Source: Marinicauda salina
GTDB lineage: Bacteria > Pseudomonadota > Alphaproteobacteria > Caulobacterales > Maricaulaceae
Assembly: GCF_003122085.1 (NCBI RefSeq)
Contig: NZ_QEXV01000001.1
Coordinates: 372,001 to 436,000, forward strand
Direction of reading: 5' to 3'
DNA: 64,000 bases
Below, piece after piece: positions 17,064 through 26,836 of the stretch (position 1 is the stretch's first letter; each line of letters starts with the position of its first letter). The position numbers were made by a program, and so were the translations under genes. Under the pieces are notes generated by a model. That model searched no databases, was not told where the DNA came from, and saw nothing but the letters and a program-made list of their open reading frames with translations.

Positions 17064-17618
17064 ATGCTCGTCCGTTTCGCCGCCGCCGCCGCGCTCGGCC
17101 TCGCCGCCCCCGGCGCGGCGTCCGCCCAGACGCCGGATTTCACCGCCTTCGCTCCCGGCCCGGTCTTTCCCGAGTTCAGCCGGATCGCGCCGGTCGAGAC
17201 CGATGTCGCGCTCCCCGAGGACGCGGCCTTCAAGGTCAGCTACGACGTCAACACGCCCGCCGAGCCGGGCGGGATGAACCGCACGCTCGTCGCCGCGGCG
17301 CGCTTCATCGACATGCATGTCAACGCCGGCGTGCCCGTCGAGAACATCGATCTCGCCGTCGTGGTCCACGGCCGGGCGGTGTTCGACGTGGCGAGCCCGG
17401 AACTCTATGCGGAGACCCATGACGGCGCCGACCACGCCAACGCCGCGCTCGTCGCCGCGCTCATCGAGGAAGCCGTGACGATCCAGGTCTGCGGCCAGAG
17501 CGCCGTCGTCTACGGAGTCGACAACGCCGACCTCCTGCCCGGCGTCGAGATGGCGCTGTCGGCGATGACCGCCCACGCCCTGCTCCAGCAGGACGGCTAC
17601 ACGCTCAACCCGTTCTGA
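17064..17618 (+). CDS. Secreted DsrE-family protein
   Basis: A 184-residue precursor with an Ala-rich signal peptide ([20 protein letters not shown] then AQ). The mature part has the DsrE/DsrF-like fold pattern: [21 protein letters not shown] and a conserved Cys in [10 protein letters not shown]. Homologues are often annotated as intracellular sulfur-oxidation DsrE/F-like proteins, but the signal peptide places this one in the periplasm. GGAGA precedes the ATG by 8 nt. It sits between mnmG and mnmE and converges on mnmE. The reaction is unknown. Confidence 0.8.
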   Translation: MLVRFAAAAALGLAAPGAASAQTPDFTAFAPGPVFPEFSRIAPVETDVALPEDAAFKVSYDVNTPAEPGGMNRTLVAAARFIDMHVNAGVPVENIDLAVVVHGRAVFDVASPELYAETHDGADHANAALVAALIEEAVTIQVCGQSAVVYGVDNADLLPGVEMALSAMTAHALLQQDGYTLNPF

Positions 17619-17626
17619 GCCCCGGC

Positions 17627-18958
17627 CTACTTGCCGATGCAGAACTGGGCGAAGACGCGGTCAAGCACGTCCTCGACATCGATCCGGCCGGTCAGGCCCT
17701 CGAGCGCGCGCAGCGCGGCGTGCGCCTCGGCGCCGGCGAGCTCGGGATGCTCCGTGAGCTGATCGCGGGCGCGGCCGAGCGCGGCGACGGCGCGCTCGAC
17801 GCCCTGGCGATGGCGGGCCCGGGACAGCGCCGGGCTCTCGCGCATCGACAACCGATCGCGCACCGTGGCGTCGATCCAGGCCTCGAGCGCGGCGATGCCG
17901 GAGCCCGTCGCCGCCGAGATCGGAAAGACTGACACGCCGTCGGGCGCGGCGATCTGCGGGGCGTCGGCGAGATCGGTCTTGTTGAGGATCAGCGAGTCGC
18001 CCGGGCGCAGCCGCGCCAGATAGTCCGCATCCGGTGTTTCACGTGAAACATCCACCAGCGCGAGCCGGACATCGGCTTCCTCGGCGCGCGCCAGCGCCCG
18101 GCGCACGCCCTCGGCTTCGACCACATCGGCGGCTTCACGAAGACCCGCCGTGTCGGCGAGCATGACCGGGAAACCGGCGCGGACCTGGCGCACCTCGACG
18201 ATGTCGCGGGTCGTGCCCGGGATCTCGGTGACGATCGCGGCCTCCCGCTTCGCCAGTACGTTCAGCAGCGAGGACTTGCCCGCGTTGGGCGCGCCGATGA
18301 GCGCGATCGCGAACCCGTCGCGCACCCGCTCGCCGCGCCGATCGTCGGCGAGATGCGCCTCCAGCTCGCCGATCAGGGCGTCGAGCGGCGGGCCGGCCGT
18401 GCGCGCCAGCTGCTTGGGCACGTCTTCCTCGTCAGGAAAGTCGATCTCGCCCTCGATCGCGGCGAGGATTTCGATCAACCGCTCCCGCCAGCCCTCGTAG
18501 AGAGCCTTCAGCGCGCCGGTCATCTGGGCGAGCGCCTGGGCGCGCTGGCCCTCCGTCTCGGCGTCGACGAGATCGGCCAGGCCTTCGGCTTCGGTGAGAT
18601 CGAGCTTGCCATGCTCGAAGGCGCGTCGGGTGAACTCGCCGGGCTCGGCCGGGCGCAGATCCTGCGCGGTGAGCGCCGCCGCGAGCGCCTCGACCACGGC
18701 GGGACCCCCATGGACGTGGAACTCGACGCAGTCCTCGCCGGTGAAGCTCGCCGGGCCCGGGAACCAGAGCACCAGACCGAGATCGATCTTCGTCCCGTCG
18801 GCGCGCTTCAGCTCTCGCAACGCCGCGCGCCGCGGCTCGGGCCGCGGCGGTCCCGCGACGGCGTCGAGCGCCGCGCCGGCGCCCGGGCCGCTCGCGCGCA
18901 TCACTGCAACGCCGGCCCGGCCGGGCGCGCTCGCCAGGGCGAAGATGGTGTCGGTCAT
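17627..18958 (-). CDS. mnmE: tRNA modification GTPase MnmE
   Basis: A 443-residue TrmE with an N-terminal tetrahydrofolate-binding domain (FTGEDCVEFHVHGG), a central GTPase domain with P-loop GAPNAGKSS near 222-230, PGTTRD, DTAGLR and NKTD, and the C-terminal CIGK whose Cys is typical. It works with MnmG. parS site 4 falls in the GTPase-domain coding region as VSRET. It is on the minus strand, separated from mnmG by the DsrE-like gene. Confidence 0.97.
   Translation of the reverse strand: MTDTIFALASAPGRAGVAVMRASGPGAGAALDAVAGPPRPEPRRAALRELKRADGTKIDLGLVLWFPGPASFTGEDCVEFHVHGGPAVVEALAAALTAQDLRPAEPGEFTRRAFEHGKLDLTEAEGLADLVDAETEGQRAQALAQMTGALKALYEGWRERLIEILAAIEGEIDFPDEEDVPKQLARTAGPPLDALIGELEAHLADDRRGERVRDGFAIALIGAPNAGKSSLLNVLAKREAAIVTEIPGTTRDIVEVRQVRAGFPVMLADTAGLREAADVVEAEGVRRALARAEEADVRLALVDVSRETPDADYLARLRPGDSLILNKTDLADAPQIAAPDGVSVFPISAATGSGIAALEAWIDATVRDRLSMRESPALSRARHRQGVERAVAALGRARDQLTEHPELAGAEAHAALRALEGLTGRIDVEDVLDRVFAQFCIGK
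18035..18050. other. parS site 4 (inside mnmE)
   Basis: TGTTTCACGTGAAACA is identical to site 1, a perfect 16 bp parS palindrome. It encodes VSRET in the mnmE GTPase domain. Confidence 0.95.
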
Positions 18959-18968
18959 ACCCGCGGGC

Positions 18969-19214
18969 TTACTTCTTGGATTGTCCGCCGCCGGAGGCGG
19001 CCTCGCCCATCAGGCCCATGAAGTGCTTGCTCCACTCCCCGCCCATCGTCATCCAGGTGCGCATGAGCGTCTCGGGGTCGAGCGCGTCCATGTTCTCTTG
19101 CATGCGCCGGCTCATCTCCGAGACGAGCTGTTCGTTGAGCGCGGTGACGTCGGGCAGCCCGAAGAAGGCCCGCGCCTCGGTCGGCGTGCATTCGATATTG
19201 ATGTTGACCTGCAT
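18969..19214 (-). CDS. Small conserved protein (DUF6489-like)
   Basis: An 81-residue protein reading MQVNINIECTPTEARAFFGLPD, then NEQLVSEMSRRMQENMDAL and a Met/Trp-rich helix MRTWMTMGGEW, with a Gly/Ser/Lys tail. It matches from memory the DUF6489 proteins of Caulobacterales and Sphingomonadales, which have no assigned function. No signal peptide. It lies 10 bp upstream of mnmE on the same strand and may be cotranscribed. Confidence 0.75.
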   Translation of the reverse strand: MQVNINIECTPTEARAFFGLPDVTALNEQLVSEMSRRMQENMDALDPETLMRTWMTMGGEWSKHFMGLMGEAASGGGQSKK

Positions 19215-19305
19215 GTTCGCCTCGTCTCAGCTTCGCCGCGTGCGGCCTGTCGAGGGACGAACTTAAGGGCCCGGCCCGTCCATCCCAAGCACTCAGGAGA
19301 CCCCC

Positions 19306-19986
19306 ATGTCCGGCAAGGAAGTCACCATCGCCGCCGAAGACGGCGACTTCGCCGCCTACCAGGCCGGCGAAGGCCCCGCCATCGTCGTCATCCAGGAGAT
19401 CTTCGGCGTCAACGACGTCATGCGCGAACTTTGCGACGATCTCGCCGAGCAGGGTTATCTCGCCGTCTGCCCCGATCTCTTCTGGCGGCTCGAACCGGGC
19501 GTCCAGCTCACCGACAAGACCCAGGCCGAATGGGACAAGGCCTTTGAATTAATGGGGAAATTCAACCCAGACCAAGGCGTCGAGGACATCGCCGCGGTGA
19601 TCGACTACGCCCGCCGGACCGGGACCGGCAAGGTCGGCGCGGTCGGCTACTGCCTCGGCGGGTTGCTGGCCTATCTCACCGCCTGCCGCACCGACTGCGA
19701 CGCGACGGTGGGCTATTACGGCGTGAACATCGACAAGCATCTCGACGAGGCCGACCGCATCGAGAAGCCTCTCATGCTGCATATCGCCGGCCAGGACGAG
19801 TTCGTCGACACGGCCGCCCAGGAGAAGATGGTCGAGGGGCTGAAGGACAATCCCCACGTCACGCTGCATCGCTATCCCGAGCGCGACCACGCCTTCGCTC
19901 GACGCGGCGGCGCGCACTACGACGCCCGGGACGCCGAACTCGCCAATACGCGCACGCGCGCCTTCTTCCAGCAGAATCTGGGCTGA
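19306..19986 (+). CDS. Dienelactone hydrolase family protein
   Basis: A 226-residue alpha/beta hydrolase with the Cys-Asp-His triad of the family: Cys116 in GAVGYCLGG, Asp164 in GQDEF and His195 in RDHAFAR. Glu31 in IQEIFG is at the position of the regulatory Glu. Such enzymes hydrolyse dienelactones or other small esters; the natural substrate here is unknown. AGGAGA lies upstream of the ATG. Five bp separate it from the following GDPD gene, suggesting cotranscription. Confidence 0.9.
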   Translation: MSGKEVTIAAEDGDFAAYQAGEGPAIVVIQEIFGVNDVMRELCDDLAEQGYLAVCPDLFWRLEPGVQLTDKTQAEWDKAFELMGKFNPDQGVEDIAAVIDYARRTGTGKVGAVGYCLGGLLAYLTACRTDCDATVGYYGVNIDKHLDEADRIEKPLMLHIAGQDEFVDTAAQEKMVEGLKDNPHVTLHRYPERDHAFARRGGAHYDARDAELANTRTRAFFQQNLG

Positions 19987-19990
19987 AGCC

Positions 19991-20932
19991 ATGAGCATTC
20001 CGGGCGCGCGCAGCGTCATCGTCTGCGGACTCGTCGCCGCGCTCGGCGCGTGTTCTCCCGGCGAGAGCGGCGCGCCGGCGGACCCGCCCCGCGCCCAGCC
20101 CTGGCTCGACGGCGTCGATCTCGCCGCCTTTCTCGATTGCGCCCGGGAACAGGGCGCGACCCTCGTGTCGGCCCATCGCGCCGGGCCCCGGCCCGGCTAC
20201 GCGGAGAACGCGATCTCGACCATGCTGGCCTCGGCCCGCGACGGGGCGGTCTTCGTCGAGATCGACGTCGCGCGCACCGCCGACGGCCGGCTCGTGCTCA
20301 TGCATGACGACACGCTGGCGCGGACGACGACCGGCGAGGGGCGGGTCGCCGAGACCGACTGGAGCCGAATCCGGACGCTCTTGCTCACCGACGAGACCGG
20401 CGCCGCGCTCGAGGAATCCCCGCCCCTGCTCGCCGACGCGCTGGCGGCGCTCGACGGCGTCGCGATCGCCCAGCTCGACCCCAAGACGGATCGCATCGCC
20501 GAGATCGTCGCCGCGGTCATCGACGCCCAGGCCGTCGATCGCGTCCTGGTCATCGCCTATTCGCTCGACGATGCGATCGCGCTCCACCGGGCCGCTCCCG
20601 AGCTCATGCTGTCAGTGGGTCTCGATTCGATGCGCGAGCTCGAGCGGCTGCAGCGCGCCGGGGTCGATCTTTCCCGCATCGTCGCCTGGCTCGGCGCGGA
20701 CGGCGGAGACGCCGTGCTCGACGCCGCGCTGGCCGAACGCGGCGTCGAGACGAGCTACGCCGATTTCGGCGCGGAGCGGGACGGGACGATCAATTACCGC
20801 GCGCTCTCCGCCGCGGGCGGCGAGATCCTCTCGATCGACGGCGTGGAAGCCGCCGCCGGCCGGCTCGACGCGCGCGAGAACGCCCGGCGCGTGCTCGCCG
20901 CCTGCCCGGCTGCGCAACCCTCCGCAGGCTAG
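19991..20932 (+). CDS. Glycerophosphodiester phosphodiesterase family lipoprotein
   Basis: A 313-residue protein with lipobox (LVAALGACS, Cys near 21) that anchors it in the envelope. The GDPD fold shows in HRAGPRPGYAENA, then EIDVARTADGRLVLMHDD (metal-binding Glu-Asp, His) and QLDPKTD. It probably cleaves glycerophosphodiesters from phospholipid turnover. It follows the dienelactone hydrolase by 4 bp and its 3' end overlaps the RDD gene by 4 bp tail to tail. A parallel sequence in Caulobacter is not recalled. Confidence 0.88.
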   Translation: MSIPGARSVIVCGLVAALGACSPGESGAPADPPRAQPWLDGVDLAAFLDCAREQGATLVSAHRAGPRPGYAENAISTMLASARDGAVFVEIDVARTADGRLVLMHDDTLARTTTGEGRVAETDWSRIRTLLLTDETGAALEESPPLLADALAALDGVAIAQLDPKTDRIAEIVAAVIDAQAVDRVLVIAYSLDDAIALHRAAPELMLSVGLDSMRELERLQRAGVDLSRIVAWLGADGGDAVLDAALAERGVETSYADFGAERDGTINYRALSAAGGEILSIDGVEAAAGRLDARENARRVLAACPAAQPSAG

Positions 20933-21441
20933 GGCGCCGGGCTCCGGCGGGCGACTCGCCCGCCGATCAGCCGATCGTGAACCGCCCTGTGAGTGACGAG
21001 CACGAGCACGCCCTGGGCCGCCATTATCGACATCGCCGCCATCCACAGGACGAGACTTGGAGTCTCCGGCGGATCCACGAAGGGGCGCCCGGGAACGATC
21101 CATATTCCGATATGGGCGATCTCCCATGGCGCGAACTTGACCAGGTTGCGCGAGAGGGCGCGCGGAAATCCAAGCCCGGGCCCGGTTGCTCCGTATACGG
21201 TCAATCCAAGCAGCGCCTTGCCCGGCGTCCGCCCCCAACGCGCCTCGAGCACCGCGGCCGCCAGGACGACGGGAAGCGTGAAACCGGCCGTGACCGACGC
21301 GTATCGCATCCAGCGGTCAAGATCGCCGACCGGCGGGGCGACGGCCGTCACGGTCAGCCCCGCCAGCGCTCCGAAGGCGAGAATGATCAACCAGTCCGCC
21401 AGCAGCGCGACGGCCCTTCGCGTGATCCCGGCCGGAGCCAC
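20929..21441 (-). CDS. RDD family membrane protein
   Basis: A 170-residue protein with three to four hydrophobic segments. The RDD features are the N-terminal RRAVALLADWLIIL, WGRTPGKALLGLTVYG, RNLVKFAP and the C-terminal AVHDRLIG. The family has been linked to sodium/proton or small-molecule transport, without a clear role. It begins with a GTG at 21441, tail-to-tail overlapping the GDPD gene, and lies 7 bp after the glutathione-transferase gene. Confidence 0.75.
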   Translation of the reverse strand: MAPAGITRRAVALLADWLIILAFGALAGLTVTAVAPPVGDLDRWMRYASVTAGFTLPVVLAAAVLEARWGRTPGKALLGLTVYGATGPGLGFPRALSRNLVKFAPWEIAHIGIWIVPGRPFVDPPETPSLVLWMAAMSIMAAQGVLVLVTHRAVHDRLIGGRVARRSPAP

Positions 21442-21448
21442 GACCGGA

Positions 21449-22075
21449 TCAGTCCGCGCTCGCCTTAATCCACGCCTCTCGCGCCGTAATCCGCTTCCAG
21501 TAAGCCTGGACCGGCCCCGGCGCGTCGTCGAGCACGCGGAGAAGCTTGAGCAGAAAGAGCATGTAGCCGACCGAGATGTCGGCGGCGGTGAAGCGATCGC
21601 CGGCGAGATAGTCCGAATGCTTCAGCCCGCGCTCGGAGATCATGTTGAGATGCCGGTCGGCCTCGCGGCGGCCCCAACGCGCCATCGCCTCGATCCGATG
21701 CTCCTCCGGCAACAGCCAGGTATGGCCCAGCAGCATGTTGACCGGCGTGGTCATCGTGCCTTCGCCGAAATGCAGCCATTCGAGATAGCGCGGATATTCC
21801 GGCTCGTCGGGCAGCACGGCGAGCGGCGTCGGACCGTACTTGTTGACCAGGTATTCGAGGATCGCCACCGACTCGAGAATGACCGCGTCGCCGTCCATGA
21901 AGGCGGGGATCTTCTGCAGCGGATTGACCTCGCGATAGGACGGCCCGCCGACATCGCCGTGGGTGAAGGCGACGCGCTCCAGCCGATAGTCGAGCCCCAT
22001 CTCCTCGAGCGCCCAGCGCGGGCGGATCGAGCGCGAGCGCGGCGCGTGATACAGCGTGAAGCGGGCGTCTGTCAT
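21449..22075 (-). CDS. Glutathione S-transferase family protein
   Basis: A 208-residue two-domain GST: thioredoxin-like N-domain beginning FTLYHAPRSRSIRPRWALEE with PLQKIPAFMDGD and ESVAILEYL (glutathione-binding Ser/Glu), and a helical C-domain with ADISVGYMLF. The ATG at 22075 has GGAG 6 nt upstream; the frame reaches 22132 but the added residues are not conserved. It is the first gene after the rho terminator on the same strand and probably has its own promoter. Confidence 0.9.
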   Translation of the reverse strand: MTDARFTLYHAPRSRSIRPRWALEEMGLDYRLERVAFTHGDVGGPSYREVNPLQKIPAFMDGDAVILESVAILEYLVNKYGPTPLAVLPDEPEYPRYLEWLHFGEGTMTTPVNMLLGHTWLLPEEHRIEAMARWGRREADRHLNMISERGLKHSDYLAGDRFTAADISVGYMLFLLKLLRVLDDAPGPVQAYWKRITAREAWIKASAD

Positions 22076-22146
22076 GGCGGGCTCCGGATCGGCGGCGGAC
22101 GTCATCAAAACCCTCGCGGGGACCCGCGCCAAGCCCTCCGGGCATG

Positions 22147-22179
22147 AAAAAGGGCCGGCGCCTTCGGGCGCCGGCCCTT
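22147..22179 (-). terminator. Intrinsic terminator of rho
   Basis: An 11 bp GC stem (22152-22162 with 22167-22177) and TTCG loop are followed on the minus strand by five U residues. It lies about 25 bp after the rho stop codon. Confidence 0.9.
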
Positions 22180-22201
22180 CCAGTCCCCCGCAAGGCGGAG
22201 G

Positions 22202-23557
<1,356 letters not shown>

Positions 23558-23785
23558 CGGTGTGCTTGAACAGGTTGTGGAGAGAAAGGGTCGGATTCGC
23601 GCCGTGCCTCGTCCCCTCCGGGTCCGGCGCGAAAAGGCTCGATTCAGGCTCCCGCGTCATGGGCCGAGAGCTCTGATGTTTCAGCTTGGGAACCCGGGCG
23701 CGGCCTTCGGTCGAGGCGCCGCCGCGGGCGAGGGGTTGGAAAGTTCCAGAGGTCGGATAATCCGTGGCACAAGCACGGCGCGGCG

Positions 23786-24235
23786 TCAAGCGAACGGCTT
23801 CAACACCGCGAGTAGGACGATCACGATCACCATCACGGCGGGCGCCTCGTTCATGATGCGCCAGAAGCGCTCGGTGCGCGGACGCTCGCCGCGGGCGAAG
23901 CGCCGCCGCGCCCCGGCGTAGACGCCGTGAATCCCCGACAGGATCACGACCAGCAACAGCTTGGCGTGGAACCAGCCCGTCGAGAGCAGCGTCGGATTGG
24001 CGATCAGCATGAGAATCGCGAGCGTCCACACCGCGATCATCGCCGGATTGACGATGATGCGTAGCAGGTTGTGCTCCTGCTTGAGCAGCGCCGTCTCGAG
24101 CTCGCCGCCCGGCTCGGCCTGGTGGTGATAGACGAACAGGCGCGGCAGGTAGAGCATCCCCGCCATCCAGTAGATCACCGCGATGATGTGAAGCGCTTTC
24201 AGCCAGACATAGTGGGCGGCGAGGAAATCGATCAT
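23786..24235 (-). CDS. hemJ: Protoporphyrinogen IX oxidase HemJ
   Basis: A 149-residue four-helix membrane protein with His16 in LKALHIIAVIYWMAGMLYLP, LLKQEHNLLRIIVNPAM and a terminal hydrophobic helix. This HemJ family replaces HemG/HemY in most alphaproteobacteria and oxidises protoporphyrinogen IX. Its start overlaps the hemH stop (ATGA), supporting a hemE-hemH-hemJ operon for the end of haem synthesis. Confidence 0.92.
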   Translation of the reverse strand: MIDFLAAHYVWLKALHIIAVIYWMAGMLYLPRLFVYHHQAEPGGELETALLKQEHNLLRIIVNPAMIAVWTLAILMLIANPTLLSTGWFHAKLLLVVILSGIHGVYAGARRRFARGERPRTERFWRIMNEAPAVMVIVIVLLAVLKPFA

Positions 24236-25293
24236 TCGGCGGCCTGGTCTCCCGCTTCCCCGGCCGCAGCTTCACGGCACGGGCATCGTCCGAATTCCGC
24301 CGGGCAGAAAATCTCGCCTTCGGGCGGCTTCAGGCCCAACGGACCGTCGAGCGCGCCGATTGTCAAATCCGCCAGGGCGTCGATGAACTGCCCGTCCGCG
24401 CCGAGCGCCGGCACGCGGGTATAGCCCGCCGCGCCGCGCTCGGCGGCCAGTTCGGCGTATTCCTCGTCGAGTTCGATCAGCGTCTCGATATGCTCCGACA
24501 CGAAGGCGATCGGCGACAGGATGATGTGCTTGCCGTCCTTCGCGGCTTCGGCGACGGCGTCTTCCGTCGCCGGCTTGATCCACTCGAGCGGACCGACTTT
24601 CGACTGATAACAGGTCAGGTGATCGCTGATCTCCGGGAGCGCGGCCGTCACCGCCGCGACCGTCCGCTCGACCTGCCACTGGTAGGGATCGCCGCGCTTG
24701 ATGGTGATCTCCGGCAGACCGTGCGCCGAATGCAGAACGCGCACATTCTCCGGCGCGCCGGCCTGTCGCCACGCCTCCCGGATCAGCCGGGCGTGCGCGG
24801 CGACGAAATCGGGCTGGGTCGGAAAGCAGCACACCGTGCGCGCCTCGCCCCCGCCGGCGTCCCGCCAGGCCTTGAGCGACGAGCCCGTCGTCGTGGTGGA
24901 GAATTGCGGATACAGCGGCAGAAGCACCACCTCGTCGGCACCCCAGGCCTTTACCTCGGCCACGGCGTCGCGGACGAACGGCTTCCAGTAGCGCATCGCC
25001 AGGAAACACCGCGCCTCGACGTCGTCAGTGCATTCGCCGATCGCTGACTCCAGGGCGCGCGCCTGCTTCTCCGTCTCGGGCACGATCGGCGAGCCGCCGC
25101 CCATCTTGGCGTAATCCTTCACCACCCGCGGCGCGCGCGTGGTCGAGATGAGCCAGGCGAGCATCTCGCGCACCGGAGCCGGCGCGTAGATGATCGCCGG
25201 ATCGCGGAACAGATTGCGCAGGAAGGGCCGGACGCTTTTCTGATCGTCCGGTCCGCCCAGATTGAACAGGACGATCGCGATCTTGCGCGCCAT
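24232..25293 (-). CDS. hemH: Ferrochelatase
   Basis: A 353-residue HemH with LFNLGGPDD, AMRYWKPF, LLPLYPQFSTTTTGSS and HSAHGLPEITIKRGDPY (metal-binding His). It inserts ferrous iron into protoporphyrin IX at the inner membrane. The C-terminal region carries FCPAEFGRCPC, three Cys in 10 residues, as in [2Fe-2S]-binding ferrochelatases of alphaproteobacteria such as Caulobacter. The start at 25293 has GGAGG 6 nt upstream; the frame to 26538 merely reads antisense through hemE. It ends in an ATGA overlap with hemJ. Confidence 0.96.
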   Translation of the reverse strand: MARKIAIVLFNLGGPDDQKSVRPFLRNLFRDPAIIYAPAPVREMLAWLISTTRAPRVVKDYAKMGGGSPIVPETEKQARALESAIGECTDDVEARCFLAMRYWKPFVRDAVAEVKAWGADEVVLLPLYPQFSTTTTGSSLKAWRDAGGGEARTVCCFPTQPDFVAAHARLIREAWRQAGAPENVRVLHSAHGLPEITIKRGDPYQWQVERTVAAVTAALPEISDHLTCYQSKVGPLEWIKPATEDAVAEAAKDGKHIILSPIAFVSEHIETLIELDEEYAELAAERGAAGYTRVPALGADGQFIDALADLTIGALDGPLGLKPPEGEIFCPAEFGRCPCREAAAGEAGDQAAE

Positions 25294-25316
25294 CGAGCGC
25301 CTCCGCCTGGCTTCGA

Positions 25317-26354
25317 TCAGCCCCCGCCGCGAACCCGCGTGACGAGGCGCGCCACATTCTCCGGCGGCACGTCGGGACTGATCCCGTGTCCGAGATTGAA
25401 CACATAGGGCCGGTCCGACCATGCGGCGAGCAATCGGTCCGCCTCGCCGTCGAGCGCCGCGCCACCGGCCTTCAGCACCGCGGGATCGAGCTGGCCCTGA
25501 ACCGGGATGTTCGCCGGCAGCGCCTTGCGCGCCCAGCCCGTGTCGAGGCCGTGATCGAGCGCGATCGCGTCGACGCCGGTCTCGGCGGCGTAGCGCGGAT
25601 AGTGCGGCCCGCATCCCTTGGGAAACCCGATGATCGGCGCGGTCACGCCGGCCGCGCGCACCTGGTCGACGACGCGCCGCGTCGGGCGGATCACCACCCG
25701 GTCGAAAAGCGGATCCGGCAGGCCTTCGGCCCAGGAATCGAAAACCTTGAGCGCCTCGGCGCCCGACTGCGCCTGCATGACGAGATAGCGCGCCGTGGCG
25801 TCGGCGATCACTGCGAGCAGCTCGTCGAACGCCTCGGGTTGGGCCCAGGCCAACGAGCGCGCGGTCCAGCGATCCTTCGAACCGCCGCCCTCGACCATGT
25901 AGGTCGCCACCGTCCACGGCGCGCCGGCGAACCCGATCAGCGCGCAGGTTTCCGGCAGCGACGCGGCGACGCGCGACAGCGTCTCGCCCACCGGCGCGAG
26001 ACGGGATTCGACGCTTTCCGGCTGAAGCGTGCCCGCGTCCGCCGGCGCGATCGGTTCGAGCTTCGGGCCCTCGCCCTTCACGAACCAGACTTTCTGGCCG
26101 AGCGCATGGGGGATGAGCAGGATGTCGGCGAACACGATCGCCGCATCGAAGCCGTAACGCCGGATCGGCTGCAGGGTCACTTCCGCCGCCGCTTCGGGAT
26201 TGAGGCAGAAGCTGATGAAGTCGGGCTGAGTCGCGCGCACCTCGCGATATTCGGGCAGATAGCGGCCGGCCTGGCGCATCAGCCAGATCGGCGGCGGGTC
26301 GACGCGCTCGCCCGCGAGCGCTCGAAGCAAGGGTTTGTCGGAAGCTCCGGTCAC
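25317..26354 (-). CDS. hemE: Uroporphyrinogen decarboxylase
   Basis: A 345-residue HemE starting with a GTG (complement of CAC at 26352-26354). It shows PPIWLMRQAGRYLPEYRE, IVFADILLIPHALG, IGFAGAPWTVATYMVEGGG and HGLDTGWARKALP. It decarboxylates uroporphyrinogen III to coproporphyrinogen III. hemH lies 23 bp downstream. In Caulobacter the replication origin lies directly upstream of hemE, and here the upstream gap is the presumed oriC. Confidence 0.96.
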   Translation of the reverse strand: MTGASDKPLLRALAGERVDPPPIWLMRQAGRYLPEYREVRATQPDFISFCLNPEAAAEVTLQPIRRYGFDAAIVFADILLIPHALGQKVWFVKGEGPKLEPIAPADAGTLQPESVESRLAPVGETLSRVAASLPETCALIGFAGAPWTVATYMVEGGGSKDRWTARSLAWAQPEAFDELLAVIADATARYLVMQAQSGAEALKVFDSWAEGLPDPLFDRVVIRPTRRVVDQVRAAGVTAPIIGFPKGCGPHYPRYAAETGVDAIALDHGLDTGWARKALPANIPVQGQLDPAVLKAGGAALDGEADRLLAAWSDRPYVFNLGHGISPDVPPENVARLVTRVRGGG

Positions 26355-26412
26355 TGCGCGCGCATCCTTTCCGGATGGGATTTCCCCGTTGGCCGAACCC
26401 CGGTCTTACCGA

Positions 26413-26435
26413 CCTTTTCCTTGGAAAGGAAAGGG
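26413..26435. repeat. Inverted repeat in the origin gap
   Basis: TTTCCTT and AAGGAAA with a 3 nt spacer, extended by one G-U and two G-C pairs to a 10 bp imperfect stem, about 60 bp upstream of hemE. It could be an origin element or a leader hairpin for hemE. Confidence 0.5.
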
Positions 26436-26512
26436 GGAGGGAGTCAGTAGGGCCGGGGGCTGCGTGGAAAAGCCGCCGTCTCCGACCGTACTCCCCGTAA
26501 TCCGCAAGCTGG

Positions 26513-26620
26513 GGAAAACGCCGATGCGCTGTGCGCATGTCAGGCCGGGATCATGTGGCCGCCTTGGCGTTTACATTGATTGACAGGAAGTTAACGGCGC
26601 GATCCATGAGGAAAACGCCG
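26513..26620 (+). repeat. Repeated 11-mer GGAAAACGCCG
   Basis: The 11-mer GGAAAACGCCG occurs at 26513-26523 and 26610-26620; a related GGAAAAGCCGCCG lies at 26466. The copies are 97 bp apart. No protein is known to bind this sequence. Confidence 0.5.
26580..26595 (+). promoter_or_regulatory. CtrA-like box in the origin gap
   Basis: TTGA-CAGGAAG-TTAAC fits the TTAA-N7-TTAA CtrA consensus with one mismatch in the first half. CtrA represses initiation at the Caulobacter origin through such boxes; here only this one was seen. Confidence 0.5.
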
Positions 26621-26770
26621 GGGATGCCCGAACTGCGGCATCGCACCGCCAACAGGGAAGGGTCCGGCGTGCTCGCGGCGGGGATTGCGATGTTCAAACG
26701 AGGGCGCCGGCCGGGCGCCGATCGGGCGGCGCGGCCGGCCCGACAAATGTCCTGTCGGAAACGCGCCGGG

Positions 26771-26779
26771 TTATTCACA
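26771..26779 (+). promoter_or_regulatory. DnaA box
   Basis: TTATTCACA matches the TTATNCACA consensus exactly, about 58 bp before the ppsR start. Confidence 0.7.
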
Positions 26780-26836
26780 CTGCGTCGACGCTGCGCTAGG
26801 CCTTCGAGACCCGCTCGCCCGATCCGGATCCCGCCC

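Larger units (their letters stand above)
26355..26836. other. Presumed chromosomal replication origin (hemE-ppsR gap)
   Basis: This 482 bp non-coding gap lies between hemE and ppsR, the same flanks as the Caulobacter origin (recalled). It carries TTATTCACA at 26771-26779, matching the DnaA-box consensus TTATNCACA, and a TGGGGA at 26510 that equals the reverse of the Caulobacter W-type weak box TCCCCA. A CtrA-like box lies at 26580, an inverted repeat at 26413-26435, a GANTC (CcrM) site at 26441 and the 11-mer GGAAAACGCCG appears twice. No long AT-rich unwinding region is visible, which is a weakness. No gene is credible here. Confidence 0.65.
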
